Positions 33,656 through 42,442 of a DNA stretch of 64,000 nucleotides are shown one piece after another. The position numbers were made by a program, and so were the translations under genes. Position 1 is the first letter of the stretch; every line of letters begins with the position of its first letter. Source of the stretch: Streptomyces katrae (GTDB taxonomy: Bacteria > Actinomycetota > Actinomycetes > Streptomycetales > Streptomycetaceae); NCBI RefSeq assembly GCF_002028425.1, contig NZ_CP020042.1, forward strand, positions 1,426,001 through 1,490,000. Direction: 5' to 3'. The notes beneath the pieces were generated by a model that did no database searches, was not told the DNA's origin, and worked only from the letters and a program-made list of their open reading frames with translations.

Positions 33656-34291
33656 GTGGAAGGAACCGCGTCACTCGAACCGCTCGCGCACGAGCTCGCC
33701 GCTCTCCCGCCCTCCCTCGGCCCCGTCCGGGTGATCGGGGTCGACGGGCACGCCGGCAGCGGCAAGAGCACCTTCGCCGGCCGCCTCGCCGAGGCGCTCG
33801 GCGGGGCGCCCGTGCTGCACCTGGACGACGTGGCCAGCCATGCGGAGCTGTTCGGCTGGTGGGAGCGGCTGCGTACGCAGGTCGTGGAGCCGCTCGCCGC
33901 CGGGCGCCCCGCGCGCTGGGCCCCGTACGACTGGGACCGGCGCCGCTTCGGGCCCGAGCAGGTGCTGGAGCCCGCCCCGGTGCTGCTGGTCGAGGGGGTC
34001 GGGGCCGGGCGGCGGGCGCTGCGGCCGTACCTGGCGCGGCTGCTGTGGATGGAGACGCCCCGTGAGACCTCCTGGGGGCGGGGACGGGAACGGGACGGGC
34101 GCGAACTCTCCGCCTTCTGGGACGGATGGGAGCGCGCCGAGCTCGCGCACTTCTCGGACGACCCTTCGCGCCCCTTCGCGCACACCTTGGTGCGCCAGAG
34201 CGGTACGGGATACGAGTGGACTTCCGGGGTTTCTGCGACCCCCGGAACGCCCCTCGCGCTCACCGAACGTGACGGACTCCCCCAGGCCTGA
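33656..34291 (+). CDS. uridine kinase-like P-loop NTPase
   Basis: This encodes 211 residues from a GTG at 33656, just 12 bp after the MITE-like element. The P-loop is canonical (GVDGHAGSGKST at about 28-39). LHLDDV follows, as in nucleoside and shikimate kinase-like enzymes, then VLLVEGVGAG with a Walker B-like strand. Arg/Asp-rich helices toward the C-terminus resemble the lid region. Members of this group are annotated as uridine kinases, but true substrate specificity is unknown. The promoter must lie within or very near the palindromic element unless the transcript is leaderless. Confidence 0.82.
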   Translation: MEGTASLEPLAHELAALPPSLGPVRVIGVDGHAGSGKSTFAGRLAEALGGAPVLHLDDVASHAELFGWWERLRTQVVEPLAAGRPARWAPYDWDRRRFGPEQVLEPAPVLLVEGVGAGRRALRPYLARLLWMETPRETSWGRGRERDGRELSAFWDGWERAELAHFSDDPSRPFAHTLVRQSGTGYEWTSGVSATPGTPLALTERDGLPQA

Positions 34292-34333
34292 GCCCTCCCG
34301 CGCGACGGAGGCACCAGGGCTTCCCCGAGCCGC

Positions 34334-34436
34334 TTGACCCGGGCCCGGATGCGGCCTTACGTTCTGAATGCGCGGTCTGTGAAGGCCGCCGCGGACACGA
34401 AGCCCCCGGTTGTTCCCCCGTGATCGGGGGCTTCGT
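34334..34436 (+). ncRNA. candidate small RNA with own promoter and terminator
   Basis: TTGACC (34334-34339) and TACGTT (34358-34363) are separated by 18 bp and form a vegetative-type promoter. About 30 bp further starts a hairpin with 12-bp perfect arms (34397-34436). A transcript of roughly 65-70 nt would result, with no coding capacity. I recall small-RNA surveys in S. coelicolor naming one near SCO1434, the orthologue of the next gene, but cannot verify that. Confidence 0.4.
34397..34436 (+). terminator. hairpin terminator with 12-bp arms
   Basis: ACGAAGCCCCCG (34397-34408) pairs perfectly with CGGGGGCTTCGT (34425-34436) around a 16-base loop. It could end the candidate small RNA, the upstream kinase transcript, or both. 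Confidence 0.65.
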
Positions 34437-34667
34437 TCTGCCCGGAGCAGGTTCCGGCCGGGCGTGGGGCGCGCCTCTCCGCCCACCGACGTTCACCCTG
34501 AGTCACCTCACGCTTCCGGGGGATACCCCCGACCCGTGTCCACCGCACCCTGGGTAAGGTGCGTCACCGCAGGTACGATGCAGCCCTGATTTCATCGGCC
34601 GGGTGGACGACTCGCGCGCTCGGCGCGCGGGTTGCCGCGTGCAACGGGCAGGCTTGTGGGGGACGTG

Positions 34668-36635
34668 ATGGACTTCGGCATGCCGGGCAGCGCACACGCC
34701 CCGGCCGAACTCGCCTGGCTGCGCGGGGTCGACGCCTGCACCATGGGCGCCTACCCGCAGGCCGAGGAGGAGTTCCGCACGGCCGTCGGCCTGGATCCCG
34801 CCATGGCCGACGCCTGGCTGGGGCTGCACGCGCTGCGCGTGGACACCACCAACGCGTTACTGCGCATGTACGCCCACCGCGACCGCTTCGGCGAGCAGCG
34901 CACCCGCCACCGCCGGACCCTGAACTCCTGGTACTGGCTCGGCTGGTGGGTGCAACCGGTGCTGGAGAGCCGGCGCGACCTGCTGCTGGCCCACGCCTCC
35001 CACTGGCTGGACGGCCGCCACGTCCCCGAGCTGGACCAGGCCCTGGCCGCGCTGCCCCCGGTGGACACCGACCCGCAGGTCCGGTTCCTGCACGCCTGCC
35101 GGGCGTACCTGGTCAAGGACTGGGAGCAGCTCGTACGGCACACCGAGCCGCTGGTCCACGACCCGCTGCTGGGCATCGAGGCGGGGCTCTTCGGCGGGAT
35201 GGCCCGGGTCCGGCTGGAGATGTACGGGCAGGCGGAGCCGATGCTGTCGGCGGCGCTGATGCGCTGCCGCAGCGAGCAGCCCCAGCGCAAGGAGCTGCGG
35301 TACTGGCTGGCGCGGGCCCGCGAGGGCACGGGGCGCAGCGCGGCGGCGCTGCCGCTGTACCGGGCCGTGCACCGGGTGGACCCGGCGTTCATGGACACGG
35401 CGGCGCGGCTGACGGCCATCGAGGACAGCACCGACCCCGACGACATGGCCGGGATGGCGGACGCCGCCGGGTACGCCGGGTACGGGGGGCACCTGTCCGA
35501 GGGCTTCGCCGGGCACGGGCTCTCCCCGGCCGGCGGGGACTACACGGCGGTGGCGCTGGGCGGCGGAGGGGGGCCGGTGCAGGACGTGGCCCCGGACGGG
35601 CAGGTGGACGCCGATCCCCCGACGCCCGGGGAGCCGCCGGACCCCCGCTTCGGGCCGTCGGCCGGGACGGGCCGGCTGGAGGGCGTACGGCACAAGGTGA
35701 CCCTCCCCGCTCAGGGCGCCCCCGCCGGGCTGCCCGCCGGTCCGGCGGATCCGCAGGCGCTGGCACAGGCCCTGGCGGAGCTGGAGCGGATGGTGGGGCT
35801 GGAGCCGGTGAAGCGGCAGGTGAAGGCCCTCTCGGCGCAGCTGCACATGGCCCGGCTGCGGGCCGCGCAGGGGCTCCCGGTGCAGCCGCCGAAGCGGCAC
35901 TTCGTCTTCTCGGGGCCCTCGGGGACGGGCAAGACCACGGTGGCGCGGATCCTGGGGCGGGTCTTCTACGCGCTGGGGCTGCTGGGCGGGGACCATCTGG
36001 TGGAGGCGCAACGGGCCGATCTGGTGGGCGAGTTCCTGGGGCAGACGGCGGTCAAGGCGAACGAGCTGATCGACTCGGCGATCGGCGGGGTGCTGTTCGT
36101 GGACGAGGCGTACAGCCTGTCCAACTCCGGCTACAGCAAGGGCGACGCGTACGGGGACGAGGCCCTGCAGGTGCTGCTCAAGCGCGCCGAGGACAACCGG
36201 GACCACCTGGTGGTCATCCTGGCGGGCTATCCGGCGGGCATGGACCGGCTGCTGGCGGCCAATCCGGGGCTGTCCTCGCGGTTCACGACCAGGGTGGACT
36301 TCCCCAGCTACCGGCCGGCGGAACTGACCGCGATCGGCGGGGTGCTGGCCGACGCGAACGGGGACCGCTGGGACGAGGAGGCGCTGGAGGAACTGCGCAG
36401 CATCAGCGGGCACGTGGTGGAGCAGGGCTGGATCGACGAGCTCGGCAACGGGCGGTTCCTGCGCACCCTGTACGAGAAGAGCTGCGCCTACCGGGACCTG
36501 CGGCTGGCGGGCTTCGCCGGGGAGCCCTCGCGCGACGACCTGGCGACGCTGCGGCTGGCGGACCTGATGCAGGCGTACGGCGAGGTGCTGTCGGGGCGGG
36601 GGCCGCAGGAGCGGCCGGAGCCGCCGGCGGTGTAG
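34668..36635 (+). CDS. CbxX/CfqX-family AAA ATPase with TPR-like N-terminus (EccA-like)
   Basis: This encodes 655 residues; the ATG at 34668 follows GGGGGA. The N-terminal 280 residues form helical TPR-like repeats. A disordered Gly/Pro linker follows, then an AAA domain (about 370-640) with Walker A GPSGTGKTT, Walker B VLFVDEAYSL and an arginine-rich sensor (SSRFTTRVDFP). This is the organisation of EccA proteins of type VII secretion systems and of CbxX/CfqX chaperones. No ESX genes are near, so it is either an orphan EccA-like ATPase or a general remodelling chaperone. It sits alone between a candidate small RNA and a convergent XRE-cupin regulator. Confidence 0.88.
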   Translation: MDFGMPGSAHAPAELAWLRGVDACTMGAYPQAEEEFRTAVGLDPAMADAWLGLHALRVDTTNALLRMYAHRDRFGEQRTRHRRTLNSWYWLGWWVQPVLESRRDLLLAHASHWLDGRHVPELDQALAALPPVDTDPQVRFLHACRAYLVKDWEQLVRHTEPLVHDPLLGIEAGLFGGMARVRLEMYGQAEPMLSAALMRCRSEQPQRKELRYWLARAREGTGRSAAALPLYRAVHRVDPAFMDTAARLTAIEDSTDPDDMAGMADAAGYAGYGGHLSEGFAGHGLSPAGGDYTAVALGGGGGPVQDVAPDGQVDADPPTPGEPPDPRFGPSAGTGRLEGVRHKVTLPAQGAPAGLPAGPADPQALAQALAELERMVGLEPVKRQVKALSAQLHMARLRAAQGLPVQPPKRHFVFSGPSGTGKTTVARILGRVFYALGLLGGDHLVEAQRADLVGEFLGQTAVKANELIDSAIGGVLFVDEAYSLSNSGYSKGDAYGDEALQVLLKRAEDNRDHLVVILAGYPAGMDRLLAANPGLSSRFTTRVDFPSYRPAELTAIGGVLADANGDRWDEEALEELRSISGHVVEQGWIDELGNGRFLRTLYEKSCAYRDLRLAGFAGEPSRDDLATLRLADLMQAYGEVLSGRGPQERPEPPAV

Positions 36636-36647
36636 CCCGGCCGGCCG

Positions 36648-37220
36648 TCAGGGGGCCGGCGGGCCCGCGCGGACGACGGCCTGGTCCCCGCGGGGGCCGA
36701 AGAGGTGCAGGACCTCTGCGGCTCCGCCGTCGGCCGGGCCGAACCAGTGGGGACGGGCGGTGTCGAACTCGGCGGCCTCGCCGGGGTGGAGGACGAACTC
36801 CTCGTCGTCGAGGAGCAGGCGCACCCGGCCCGCGAGGACGTAGAACCACTCGTGGCCCTCGTGGGTGACCTGCTTCGGCTCGCGCGGGGTCAGTACCTGC
36901 TTGAACACCTGGATCCGGCCCGGGTAGCGGGTCAGGGGCACGATGACGCGGCCGTGCTTGCGCAGGGGCTCCAGGTGGACCCGGGGATCACCGGTGGCCG
37001 GGGCGCCGACGAGCTGGTCGAGGGCGACGCGGTGGGTGCGGGCGAGGGGGATGAGCAGTTCGAGGGTGGGGCGGCGTTTGCCGGACTCCAGGCGGGAGAG
37101 GGTGCTCACCGAGATCCCCGTGGTGGCGGCCAGGGCCTCCAGGGTGAGGCCGCGGTCGTGGCGGAGCCGGCGGAGGCGGGGGCCGATGGCGTCGAGTACC
37201 TGTTCCGTTTCCGGGTCCAC
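36648..37220 (-). CDS. XRE-type regulator with cupin domain
   Basis: This encodes 190 residues. An N-terminal Cro/C1-type helix-turn-helix (about 12-66: LRRLRHDRGLTLEALA, ISVSTLSRLESGKRRPTLE) is followed by a cupin beta-barrel (about 105-180: GHEWFYVLAGRVRLLL, HPGEAAEFDTARPHWFG). The family includes PuuR-like and SutR-like regulators that sense small metabolites. The target genes are not obvious. The gene is convergent with the AAA ATPase, with only 12 bases between stops, and transcribed in the same direction as the CBS-domain pair. Confidence 0.9.
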   Translation of the reverse strand: MDPETEQVLDAIGPRLRRLRHDRGLTLEALAATTGISVSTLSRLESGKRRPTLELLIPLARTHRVALDQLVGAPATGDPRVHLEPLRKHGRVIVPLTRYPGRIQVFKQVLTPREPKQVTHEGHEWFYVLAGRVRLLLDDEEFVLHPGEAAEFDTARPHWFGPADGGAAEVLHLFGPRGDQAVVRAGPPAP

Positions 37221-37379
37221 GGGACCATTGTGCCGTCCGCCGTCCGCCGGGTGCCGGGTGCCGGGTGCCGGGTGCGGCTGGGCGGGCCAGTGCGCGGGGC
37301 CTCTCCCCGGCCCGCCCTGCCTCCGTTCCTCCCCCGGCTACCTCCCCCAGACTCCGTCCGGGGGACCCCCAGAGGTGCC

Positions 37380-37434
37380 CCCAGGGGCTCCGCCCCGGAC
37401 CCCCGCGCCTCGAGCGCCGGCGAGGCCGGATTCA
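37380..37434. repeat. dispersed GC-rich palindromic repeat, copy 3
   Basis: CCAGGGGCTCCGCCCCGGAC is followed by GCGCCTCGAGCGCCGGCGAGG and GGATTCAG. It matches copies at 24526-24571 and 33101-33162. It covers the end of the spacer and reaches the stop codon of the CBS-domain gene at 37432. Confidence 0.7.
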
Positions 37435-38493
37435 GGGCGTCAGGGCTCCCGCGCGGCGGCGGGGCGGGACGCGGTGGGCGGGGTCGCGGACCTCGCCCAC
37501 CAGCATTTCCAGGACGTCCTCCAGGGCCACCAGGCCCAGGACCCGGCCGGACGTGTCGGCGACCTGGGCCAGGTGGGTGGCGTCGCGCCGCATGACGCTG
37601 AGGGCGTCGTCCAGCGGGAGCGTCGAGCACAGGGTGGTCATCCGGCGCCACACCCGCTGCGGGACGGCCCGCTCCCGGTCCTCCAGGTCCAGGACGTCCT
37701 TGACGTGGAGGTAGCCCATGAACGCGCCGCTGTCCGAGCGGACCGGGAAGCGCGAGTAGCCGGTGCGCACGGTCAGCTGTTCGATCTGGCGCGGGGTGAC
37801 GGCCGGGCCGACGGTGACGAGCCGGCCCGGGGCCAGCAGGACGTCGGTGACCGGGCGGCTGCCCAGCTCCAGTGCGTCCTCCAGGCGTTCCTGTTCGACC
37901 GGTTCGAGGAGCCCGGCCTGCCGGGAGTCCTGCACCAGGCGGCCGAGCTGGGCGCTGGTGTAGACGGCCTCCACCTCGTCCTTGGGCTCCACCTTGAACA
38001 GCCGCAGCACGAACGCGGCACAGGCCCCCAGGGCGGTGGTGACCGGCCCGCAGAGGCGGGCGAAGGCCACCAGGCCGGGGCTGAACCACAGGGCGGTCTT
38101 CTCGGGGGCGGCCATGGCGAGGTTCTTGGGGACCATCTCGCCGATGACCAGGTGGAGGAAGACCACCGCCGCCAGCGCGACGGCGTAGCCCAGCGGGTGG
38201 ACCAGGCCCTCGGGCACGTGGACCGCCTCGAAGACGGGCTCCAGCAGCCGGGCCACGGTGGGCTCGGCGACCGCGCCGAGGGTGAGCGAGCACAGGGTGA
38301 TGCCGAACTGGGCGGCCGCCATCATCCGGGGCAGGTTCTCCAGGCCGTACAGCACCTGGCGGGCCCGCTTGGAGCCGGCCGCCAGGGGCTCGATCTGGCT
38401 GCGGCGCACGGAGACGAGCGCGAACTCGGCGCCGACGAAGAAACCGTTGGCCAGGACAAGGAGCAGGGCGAAGAGCAGCTGGAGGGCGTTCAC
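37432..38493 (-). CDS. CorC/HlyC-type membrane protein with CNNM and CBS domains (second of a pair)
   Basis: This 353-residue protein has an N-terminal CNNM/DUF21 transmembrane domain of about four helices (LLFALLLVLANGFFVGAEFALV, VFLHLVIGEMVPKNLA). Two CBS domains follow (about 200-320: VTDVLLAPGRLVTV; VLGLVALEDVLEMLVGEV). There is no C-terminal CorC/HlyC domain, unlike the neighbouring upstream gene. Such proteins are linked to magnesium and cobalt export. It overlaps the upstream gene by four bases, so the two are probably made together and may form a complex. Confidence 0.9.
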   Translation of the reverse strand: MNALQLLFALLLVLANGFFVGAEFALVSVRRSQIEPLAAGSKRARQVLYGLENLPRMMAAAQFGITLCSLTLGAVAEPTVARLLEPVFEAVHVPEGLVHPLGYAVALAAVVFLHLVIGEMVPKNLAMAAPEKTALWFSPGLVAFARLCGPVTTALGACAAFVLRLFKVEPKDEVEAVYTSAQLGRLVQDSRQAGLLEPVEQERLEDALELGSRPVTDVLLAPGRLVTVGPAVTPRQIEQLTVRTGYSRFPVRSDSGAFMGYLHVKDVLDLEDRERAVPQRVWRRMTTLCSTLPLDDALSVMRRDATHLAQVADTSGRVLGLVALEDVLEMLVGEVRDPAHRVPPRRRAGALTP

Positions 38494-39887
38494 CGGGCGG
38501 CGCCTTCCAGCTCGGCCCGCTGCCGCCCGGCGGCGCGGGCGGGCTGCGGGACGGCCTCGGCCACGGCCTGCGGCACCGCCGTCAGGCGGACCAGCCGGAC
38601 CCGTTCGGCCCGGTTGCGCCGGACCTGACGGACGGACAGCTTCCAGCCGGGCAGCTCGGCCCGGTCCCCGGGGGCGGGGATCCGGCCCAGGAGGTCGGCG
38701 ACGAGACCGGCGACGGTCTCGTACGGGCCCTCGGGCACCTCCAGGCCTATGCGGCGCAGGGTGTGCACGCGGCAGCTGCCGTCGGCCTCCCAGGAGGGGC
38801 GGCCGTCCTCGGCGGTCACGGCCGCCAGTTCGTGGCTGTCGTCCTCGGCGAGGTCGTGCTCGTCGCGGACCTCGCCGACGAGTTCCTCCACGATGTCCTC
38901 CAGGGTGACCACACCGGCGGTGCCGCCGTACTCGTCGACGACCACGGCCATCGGCTGTTCGCTGCGCAGCCGCTCCAGCAGCGGCTGGACCGGCAGGGAG
39001 CCGGGGACCAGCAGCGGGGCGACGCAGATCCGGCCGACGGTCGTACGGGCGCGCTCGGACTCGCGCACGGCGAGGGCGTCCTTGAGGTGGACGACCCCGG
39101 TGATCTCGTCGATGCGCTCGCGGTAGACCGGGAAGCGGGACAGGCCGGTGGCACGGGTCAGGTTCAGCACGTCGGCCGCGGTGGCCGAGTCCTGGAGGGC
39201 GCTGACCTTCACCCGGGGGGTCATGACGTGCTGGGCGGTGAGCTCGCCCAGCGAGAGGGTCCGGACGAAGAGGTCGGCGGTGTCCTGTTCGAGGGCGCCG
39301 GCCTGGGCCGAATGGCGGACCAGGGAGACCAGCTCGCCGGGGGTGCGGGCGGAGGCCATCTCCTCGGCGGGTTCGACGCCGAGCGCTCGCACGAGGCGGT
39401 TGGCGACGGCGTTGAGGCCGGAGATGACGGGCCGCAGGGCCCGGGAGAAGGCCTGCTGCGGGCCGGCCACGAAGCGGGCGACCTGGAGCGGCTTGGAGAC
39501 GGCCCAGTTCTTCGGGACGAGCTCGCCGACGACCATCTGGACGGCGGAGGCGAGCAGCATGCCGATGAGGACGGCGGCTCCGGGGACGGCCCCGTCGGGC
39601 AGGCCGGTCGCGGCGAGCGGCTTCGACAGCAGCGAGGCGAGGGCCGGTTCGGCGAGCATGCCGACGACGAGGGAGGTGATGGTGATGCCGAGCTGGGTGC
39701 CGGAGAGCTGGAAGGACAGCTCCCGCAGGGCTTCGACCACCGTGCGGGCACGGCGGTCACCGTCGGCTGCGGCCCGTTCGGCCTCGGGCTTCTCCACCGT
39801 GACGAGGCCGAACTCGGCCGCCACGAAGAAACCGTTGGCGAGGATCAGGGCGAATGCCGCCACGAGCAGCAGTAGCGGGATGGTCAT
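38490..39887 (-). CDS. CorC/HlyC-type membrane protein with CNNM, CBS and CorC domains (first of a pair)
   Basis: This 465-residue protein has a DUF21/CNNM membrane domain (about 1-190, including LANGFFVAAEFGLV and VGELVPKNWAV). Two CBS domains follow (about 210-340: MTPRVKVSAL, VVDEYGGTAGVVTLEDIVEELVG), then a C-terminal CorC-like domain (about 355-440). Homologues in other bacteria (MpfA/YhdP, CorC) are implicated in Mg2+ efflux or resistance. It overlaps the shorter paralogue downstream by four bases. This paired arrangement is usual in actinobacteria. The region upstream up to 40093 contains no gene but has a GGAGTGACTCC palindrome. Confidence 0.92.
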   Translation of the reverse strand: MTIPLLLLVAAFALILANGFFVAAEFGLVTVEKPEAERAAADGDRRARTVVEALRELSFQLSGTQLGITITSLVVGMLAEPALASLLSKPLAATGLPDGAVPGAAVLIGMLLASAVQMVVGELVPKNWAVSKPLQVARFVAGPQQAFSRALRPVISGLNAVANRLVRALGVEPAEEMASARTPGELVSLVRHSAQAGALEQDTADLFVRTLSLGELTAQHVMTPRVKVSALQDSATAADVLNLTRATGLSRFPVYRERIDEITGVVHLKDALAVRESERARTTVGRICVAPLLVPGSLPVQPLLERLRSEQPMAVVVDEYGGTAGVVTLEDIVEELVGEVRDEHDLAEDDSHELAAVTAEDGRPSWEADGSCRVHTLRRIGLEVPEGPYETVAGLVADLLGRIPAPGDRAELPGWKLSVRQVRRNRAERVRLVRLTAVPQAVAEAVPQPARAAGRQRAELEGAAR

Positions 39888-40093
39888 GCCGCCGCCTCCA
39901 CGGGGAGGGCGGCGCGGGTACTACCGGACGATCCGTCCATTGCTGGAGGGAGTCACTCCTCTGGTCGCAGGTGCCCACGGGCCACGGGGTCCCGGGGCGG
40001 GTGGGTGGGCGCTGTGGTGCGCCGCCCCACCAGGGTAGTCATTGAGATCGCCGCCGCAATGGGACGCAGCGGGCGGGTGCGTGTGCGCCGGGC

Positions 40094-40558
40094 TCAGCGG
40101 CCGGCGGCGCCGGTCCCGTGGGCCTCGGCGAGGGCGCGCAGGGCGCGGGCGTCGCCGATGGCGCGGGCCTTGGCGATGCCGGGCTGGATGCCGAGGGCGG
40201 GCAGGCTGGTGCCGTCGTTGAGGTCGAGGAAGACCCAGGGGTCGCCGGGGCGGAGGTTGACGCGCAGGATCTGCGCCCATTCCAGGCGGCGGGTGGTGGT
40301 GAGGTTCACCACGGTGACCCCGGCCTCGTCCGCGACCACCTTGGGGCGGCTGAGCAGGACGAGGACGGAGGCCATCAGGACGGCGGTGACGACGAAGCTG
40401 ATCCGCTCGCCGGGGCTGAGGTTCTCCAGCAGCAGGGCGATCGCCGTGATGGTGGCGAACATGACGGAGCCGACGCCCAGCAGCACCGCACGGGTACGGT
40501 TCGGCCGGAAGGTGACCGGCAGTTCGGGCGGTGCGGGCTGGGCGGCGGACTCGCTCAT
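40094..40558 (-). CDS. PH-domain membrane protein, end of the rib-his gene group
   Basis: This encodes 154 residues. Two hydrophobic segments (about 25-43 and 55-70) are followed by a bacterial PH-like domain (about 72-150: VVADEAGVTVVNLTTTRRLEWAQILRV, GDPWVFLDLNDG). The motif set matches the actinobacterial PH-domain proteins found next to hisG. It lies 34 bp after hisG in the same direction and is probably co-transcribed. Function unknown; it probably binds a membrane partner. Confidence 0.85.
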   Translation of the reverse strand: MSESAAQPAPPELPVTFRPNRTRAVLLGVGSVMFATITAIALLLENLSPGERISFVVTAVLMASVLVLLSRPKVVADEAGVTVVNLTTTRRLEWAQILRVNLRPGDPWVFLDLNDGTSLPALGIQPGIAKARAIGDARALRALAEAHGTGAAGR

Positions 40559-40592
40559 GGTGCGGTGATGCCTTCGGGGACGGGCCGGCCGG

Positions 40593-41441
40593 TCAGAGGC
40601 GGCAGGCGTGGATCGAGGTGGTGAGGATCGCGCGCGCGCCGAGCTCGTACAGGTCGTCCATGATCCGCTGGGCCTCCTTGGCGGGGACCATGGCGCGGAC
40701 GGCGACCCAGCCCTCGTTGTGGAGCGGGGAGATCGTCGGCGACTCCAGGCCCGGGGTGAGGGCGACCGCGCGCTCCAGGTGCTCGGCGCGGCAGTCGTAG
40801 TCCATCATCACGTAGCTGCGGGCCACCAGGACGCCCTGGAGGCGGCGCAGGAACTGCGCGACCTTCGGGTCGTCGCCGTCGGCGCCGGTGCGGCGGATGA
40901 CGGTCGCCTCGGACTTGAGGATCGGCTCGCCGATGACCTCCAGGCCGGCGTTGCGCAGGCTGGTGCCGGTCTCGACCACGTCGGCGATGATCTGCGCGAC
41001 GCCGAGCTCGATGGCGGTCTCGACGGCGCCGTCGAGGTGGACGACGGAGGCGTCGACGCCGAGGTCGGCGAGGTGCTTGGCGACGATGCCCTCGTAGGAG
41101 GTGGCGATCGTCATCCCGCCGAAGTCCTCGGGGCCCTTCGCGGTGCCGGGCTTGGTGGCGTAGCGGAAGGTGGAGCGGCCGAAGTTCAGCGGCAGGATCT
41201 CCTCGGCGTTGGCGCCGGAGTCCAGCAGCAGGTCGCGGCCGGTGATGCCGATGTCGAGCTTGCCCGACGCGACGTAGATCGCGATGTCCTTCGGGCGGAG
41301 GTAGAAGAACTCGACCTCGTTGTCGGGGTCGACCGTGACGAGTTCCTTGGACTCCTTGCGCTGGCGGTAGCCGGCCTCATGGAGCATCTCCGACGCCGGT
41401 CCGGAGAGCGAACCCTTGTTGGGGACGGCGATGCGCAGCAT
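40593..41441 (-). CDS. hisG: ATP phosphoribosyltransferase HisG (long form)
   Basis: This 282-residue enzyme catalyses the first step of histidine synthesis: ATP + PRPP to N-phosphoribosyl-ATP. Conserved regions include IAVPNKGSL at the N-terminus, DIGITGRDLL and the PRPP-binding loop near AQIIADVVETGTSLRNAGL. The C-terminal 80 residues are the regulatory domain of the long form (ending TSIHACRL), so it should act as a hexamer inhibited by histidine without HisZ. The adjacent upstream gene hisE encodes the next enzyme. It is separated from hisE by 67 bp and is part of a leftward gene series starting with ribD. Confidence 0.97.
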   Translation of the reverse strand: MLRIAVPNKGSLSGPASEMLHEAGYRQRKESKELVTVDPDNEVEFFYLRPKDIAIYVASGKLDIGITGRDLLLDSGANAEEILPLNFGRSTFRYATKPGTAKGPEDFGGMTIATSYEGIVAKHLADLGVDASVVHLDGAVETAIELGVAQIIADVVETGTSLRNAGLEVIGEPILKSEATVIRRTGADGDDPKVAQFLRRLQGVLVARSYVMMDYDCRAEHLERAVALTPGLESPTISPLHNEGWVAVRAMVPAKEAQRIMDDLYELGARAILTTSIHACRL

Positions 41442-41508
41442 GGGGCTTCCTTCTGTGCTGGGTGCGTAAGGGGTGGGTGGGCGGGGGCCCGCGGTGGAGA
41501 GCTCCGGC

Positions 41509-41781
41509 CTAGAGGTGGGAGTAGACGTCGTCGAGGGAGATCCCGCGCGCCACCATCATCACCTGGACGTGGTAGAGCAGCTGGGAGATCTCCTCGGCGG
41601 CGGCTTCCTTGCCCTCGTACTCGGCGGCCATCCAGACCTCGGCGGCCTCCTCGACGATCTTCTTGCCGATGGCATGGACGCCCTTGCCCACGAGCTCGGC
41701 GGTGCGGGAGGTGCTGGGGTCGCCTTCGGCGGCCTTGAGCTGGAGCTCGGTGAAGAGCTCTTCAAAGGTCTTGTTCGCCAT
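41509..41781 (-). CDS. hisE: phosphoribosyl-ATP pyrophosphatase HisE
   Basis: This encodes 90 residues, a full-length stand-alone HisE of the all-alpha MazG-like fold. Metal-binding glutamates are visible in [32 protein letters not shown] (quoted here in parts: [18 protein letters not shown]). It hydrolyses phosphoribosyl-ATP to phosphoribosyl-AMP in the second step of histidine synthesis. It precedes hisG on the same strand and follows ribH by 81 bp. In Streptomyces the other his genes are elsewhere, which fits their absence here. Confidence 0.96.
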   Translation of the reverse strand: MANKTFEELFTELQLKAAEGDPSTSRTAELVGKGVHAIGKKIVEEAAEVWMAAEYEGKEAAAEEISQLLYHVQVMMVARGISLDDVYSHL

Positions 41782-41862
41782 GATGCCCTTAGGGTACGGG
41801 TTCGCCCGGGGCCCCCGGTGCCAGGGTTCACTCCGTGGACTGGGCCGTCCGGAAGCGAGGCC

Positions 41863-42348
41863 CTAGCGCCAGGGCTCGCTGACGGTCCGCAGGGTCATGG
41901 CGGTGGAGACGGCGGCGGTGACCGCTTCGTGTCCCTTGTCCTCGTTCGAGCCCTCCAGGCCGGCGCGGTCCAGCGCCTGCTCGTCGTTGTCGCAGGTCAG
42001 GACGCCGAAGCCGACGGGGACCCCGGTGTCGATGGACACCTGGACCAGGCCCTGGGTGACGCCCTGGCAGACGTAGTCGAAGTGCGGGGTGCCGCCGCGG
42101 ATGACCACGCCGAGGGCGACGATGGCGTCGTAGCCGCGTCCGGCGAGCACCTTGGCGACGACCGGGAGCTCGAAGCTGCCCGGGACGCGCAGCAGGGTGG
42201 GCTCGTCGATGCCCAGCTCGTGCAGGGCCCGCAGGGCGCCGTCGACCAGGCCGTCCATGACCTTCTCGTGCCACTGGGCCGCGATCACGGCCACCCGGAG
42301 GTCGCCGCAGTTCTTCACGCTCAGTACGGGTGCGCCCTTGCCGCTCAC
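41863..42348 (-). CDS. ribH: lumazine synthase RibH
   Basis: This encodes 161 residues of 6,7-dimethyl-8-ribityllumazine synthase, the penultimate enzyme of riboflavin synthesis, which assembles into icosahedral shells. The sequence shows [15 protein letters not shown] N-terminal strand ([20 protein letters not shown]), [29 protein letters not shown] and [14 protein letters not shown], all conserved. It is downstream of ribAB, with a 94-bp spacer that contains short GTGGTGCGTG-type repeats. It is followed by hisE. Confidence 0.96.
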   Translation of the reverse strand: MSGKGAPVLSVKNCGDLRVAVIAAQWHEKVMDGLVDGALRALHELGIDEPTLLRVPGSFELPVVAKVLAGRGYDAIVALGVVIRGGTPHFDYVCQGVTQGLVQVSIDTGVPVGFGVLTCDNDEQALDRAGLEGSNEDKGHEAVTAAVSTAMTLRTVSEPWR

Positions 42349-42442
42349 AGCTCTGCTCCTCGGGGGTTCCGGTTCGGTACCGGGTTGACGGGTGGGGTGG
42401 GTGGTGCGTGGTGCGTGTGCTGGGTGGTGCGTGTGGTGCGTG

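Larger units (their letters stand above)
34292..34667. other. 376-bp intergenic region holding a candidate small RNA
   Basis: No protein gene is supported. The region contains a good promoter-like pair, a strong hairpin (listed separately) and, at 34490-34660, the upstream region of the AAA ATPase gene. TACGATGCAG near 34573 and the GGGGGA before the ATG are parts of that gene's expression signals. Confidence 0.5.

Noticed and set aside
33165..33734. Open frames across the tandem repeats and the MITE-like element
   Set aside because: The repeats have lengths that keep several frames open; the products are simple-sequence and differ in every frame.
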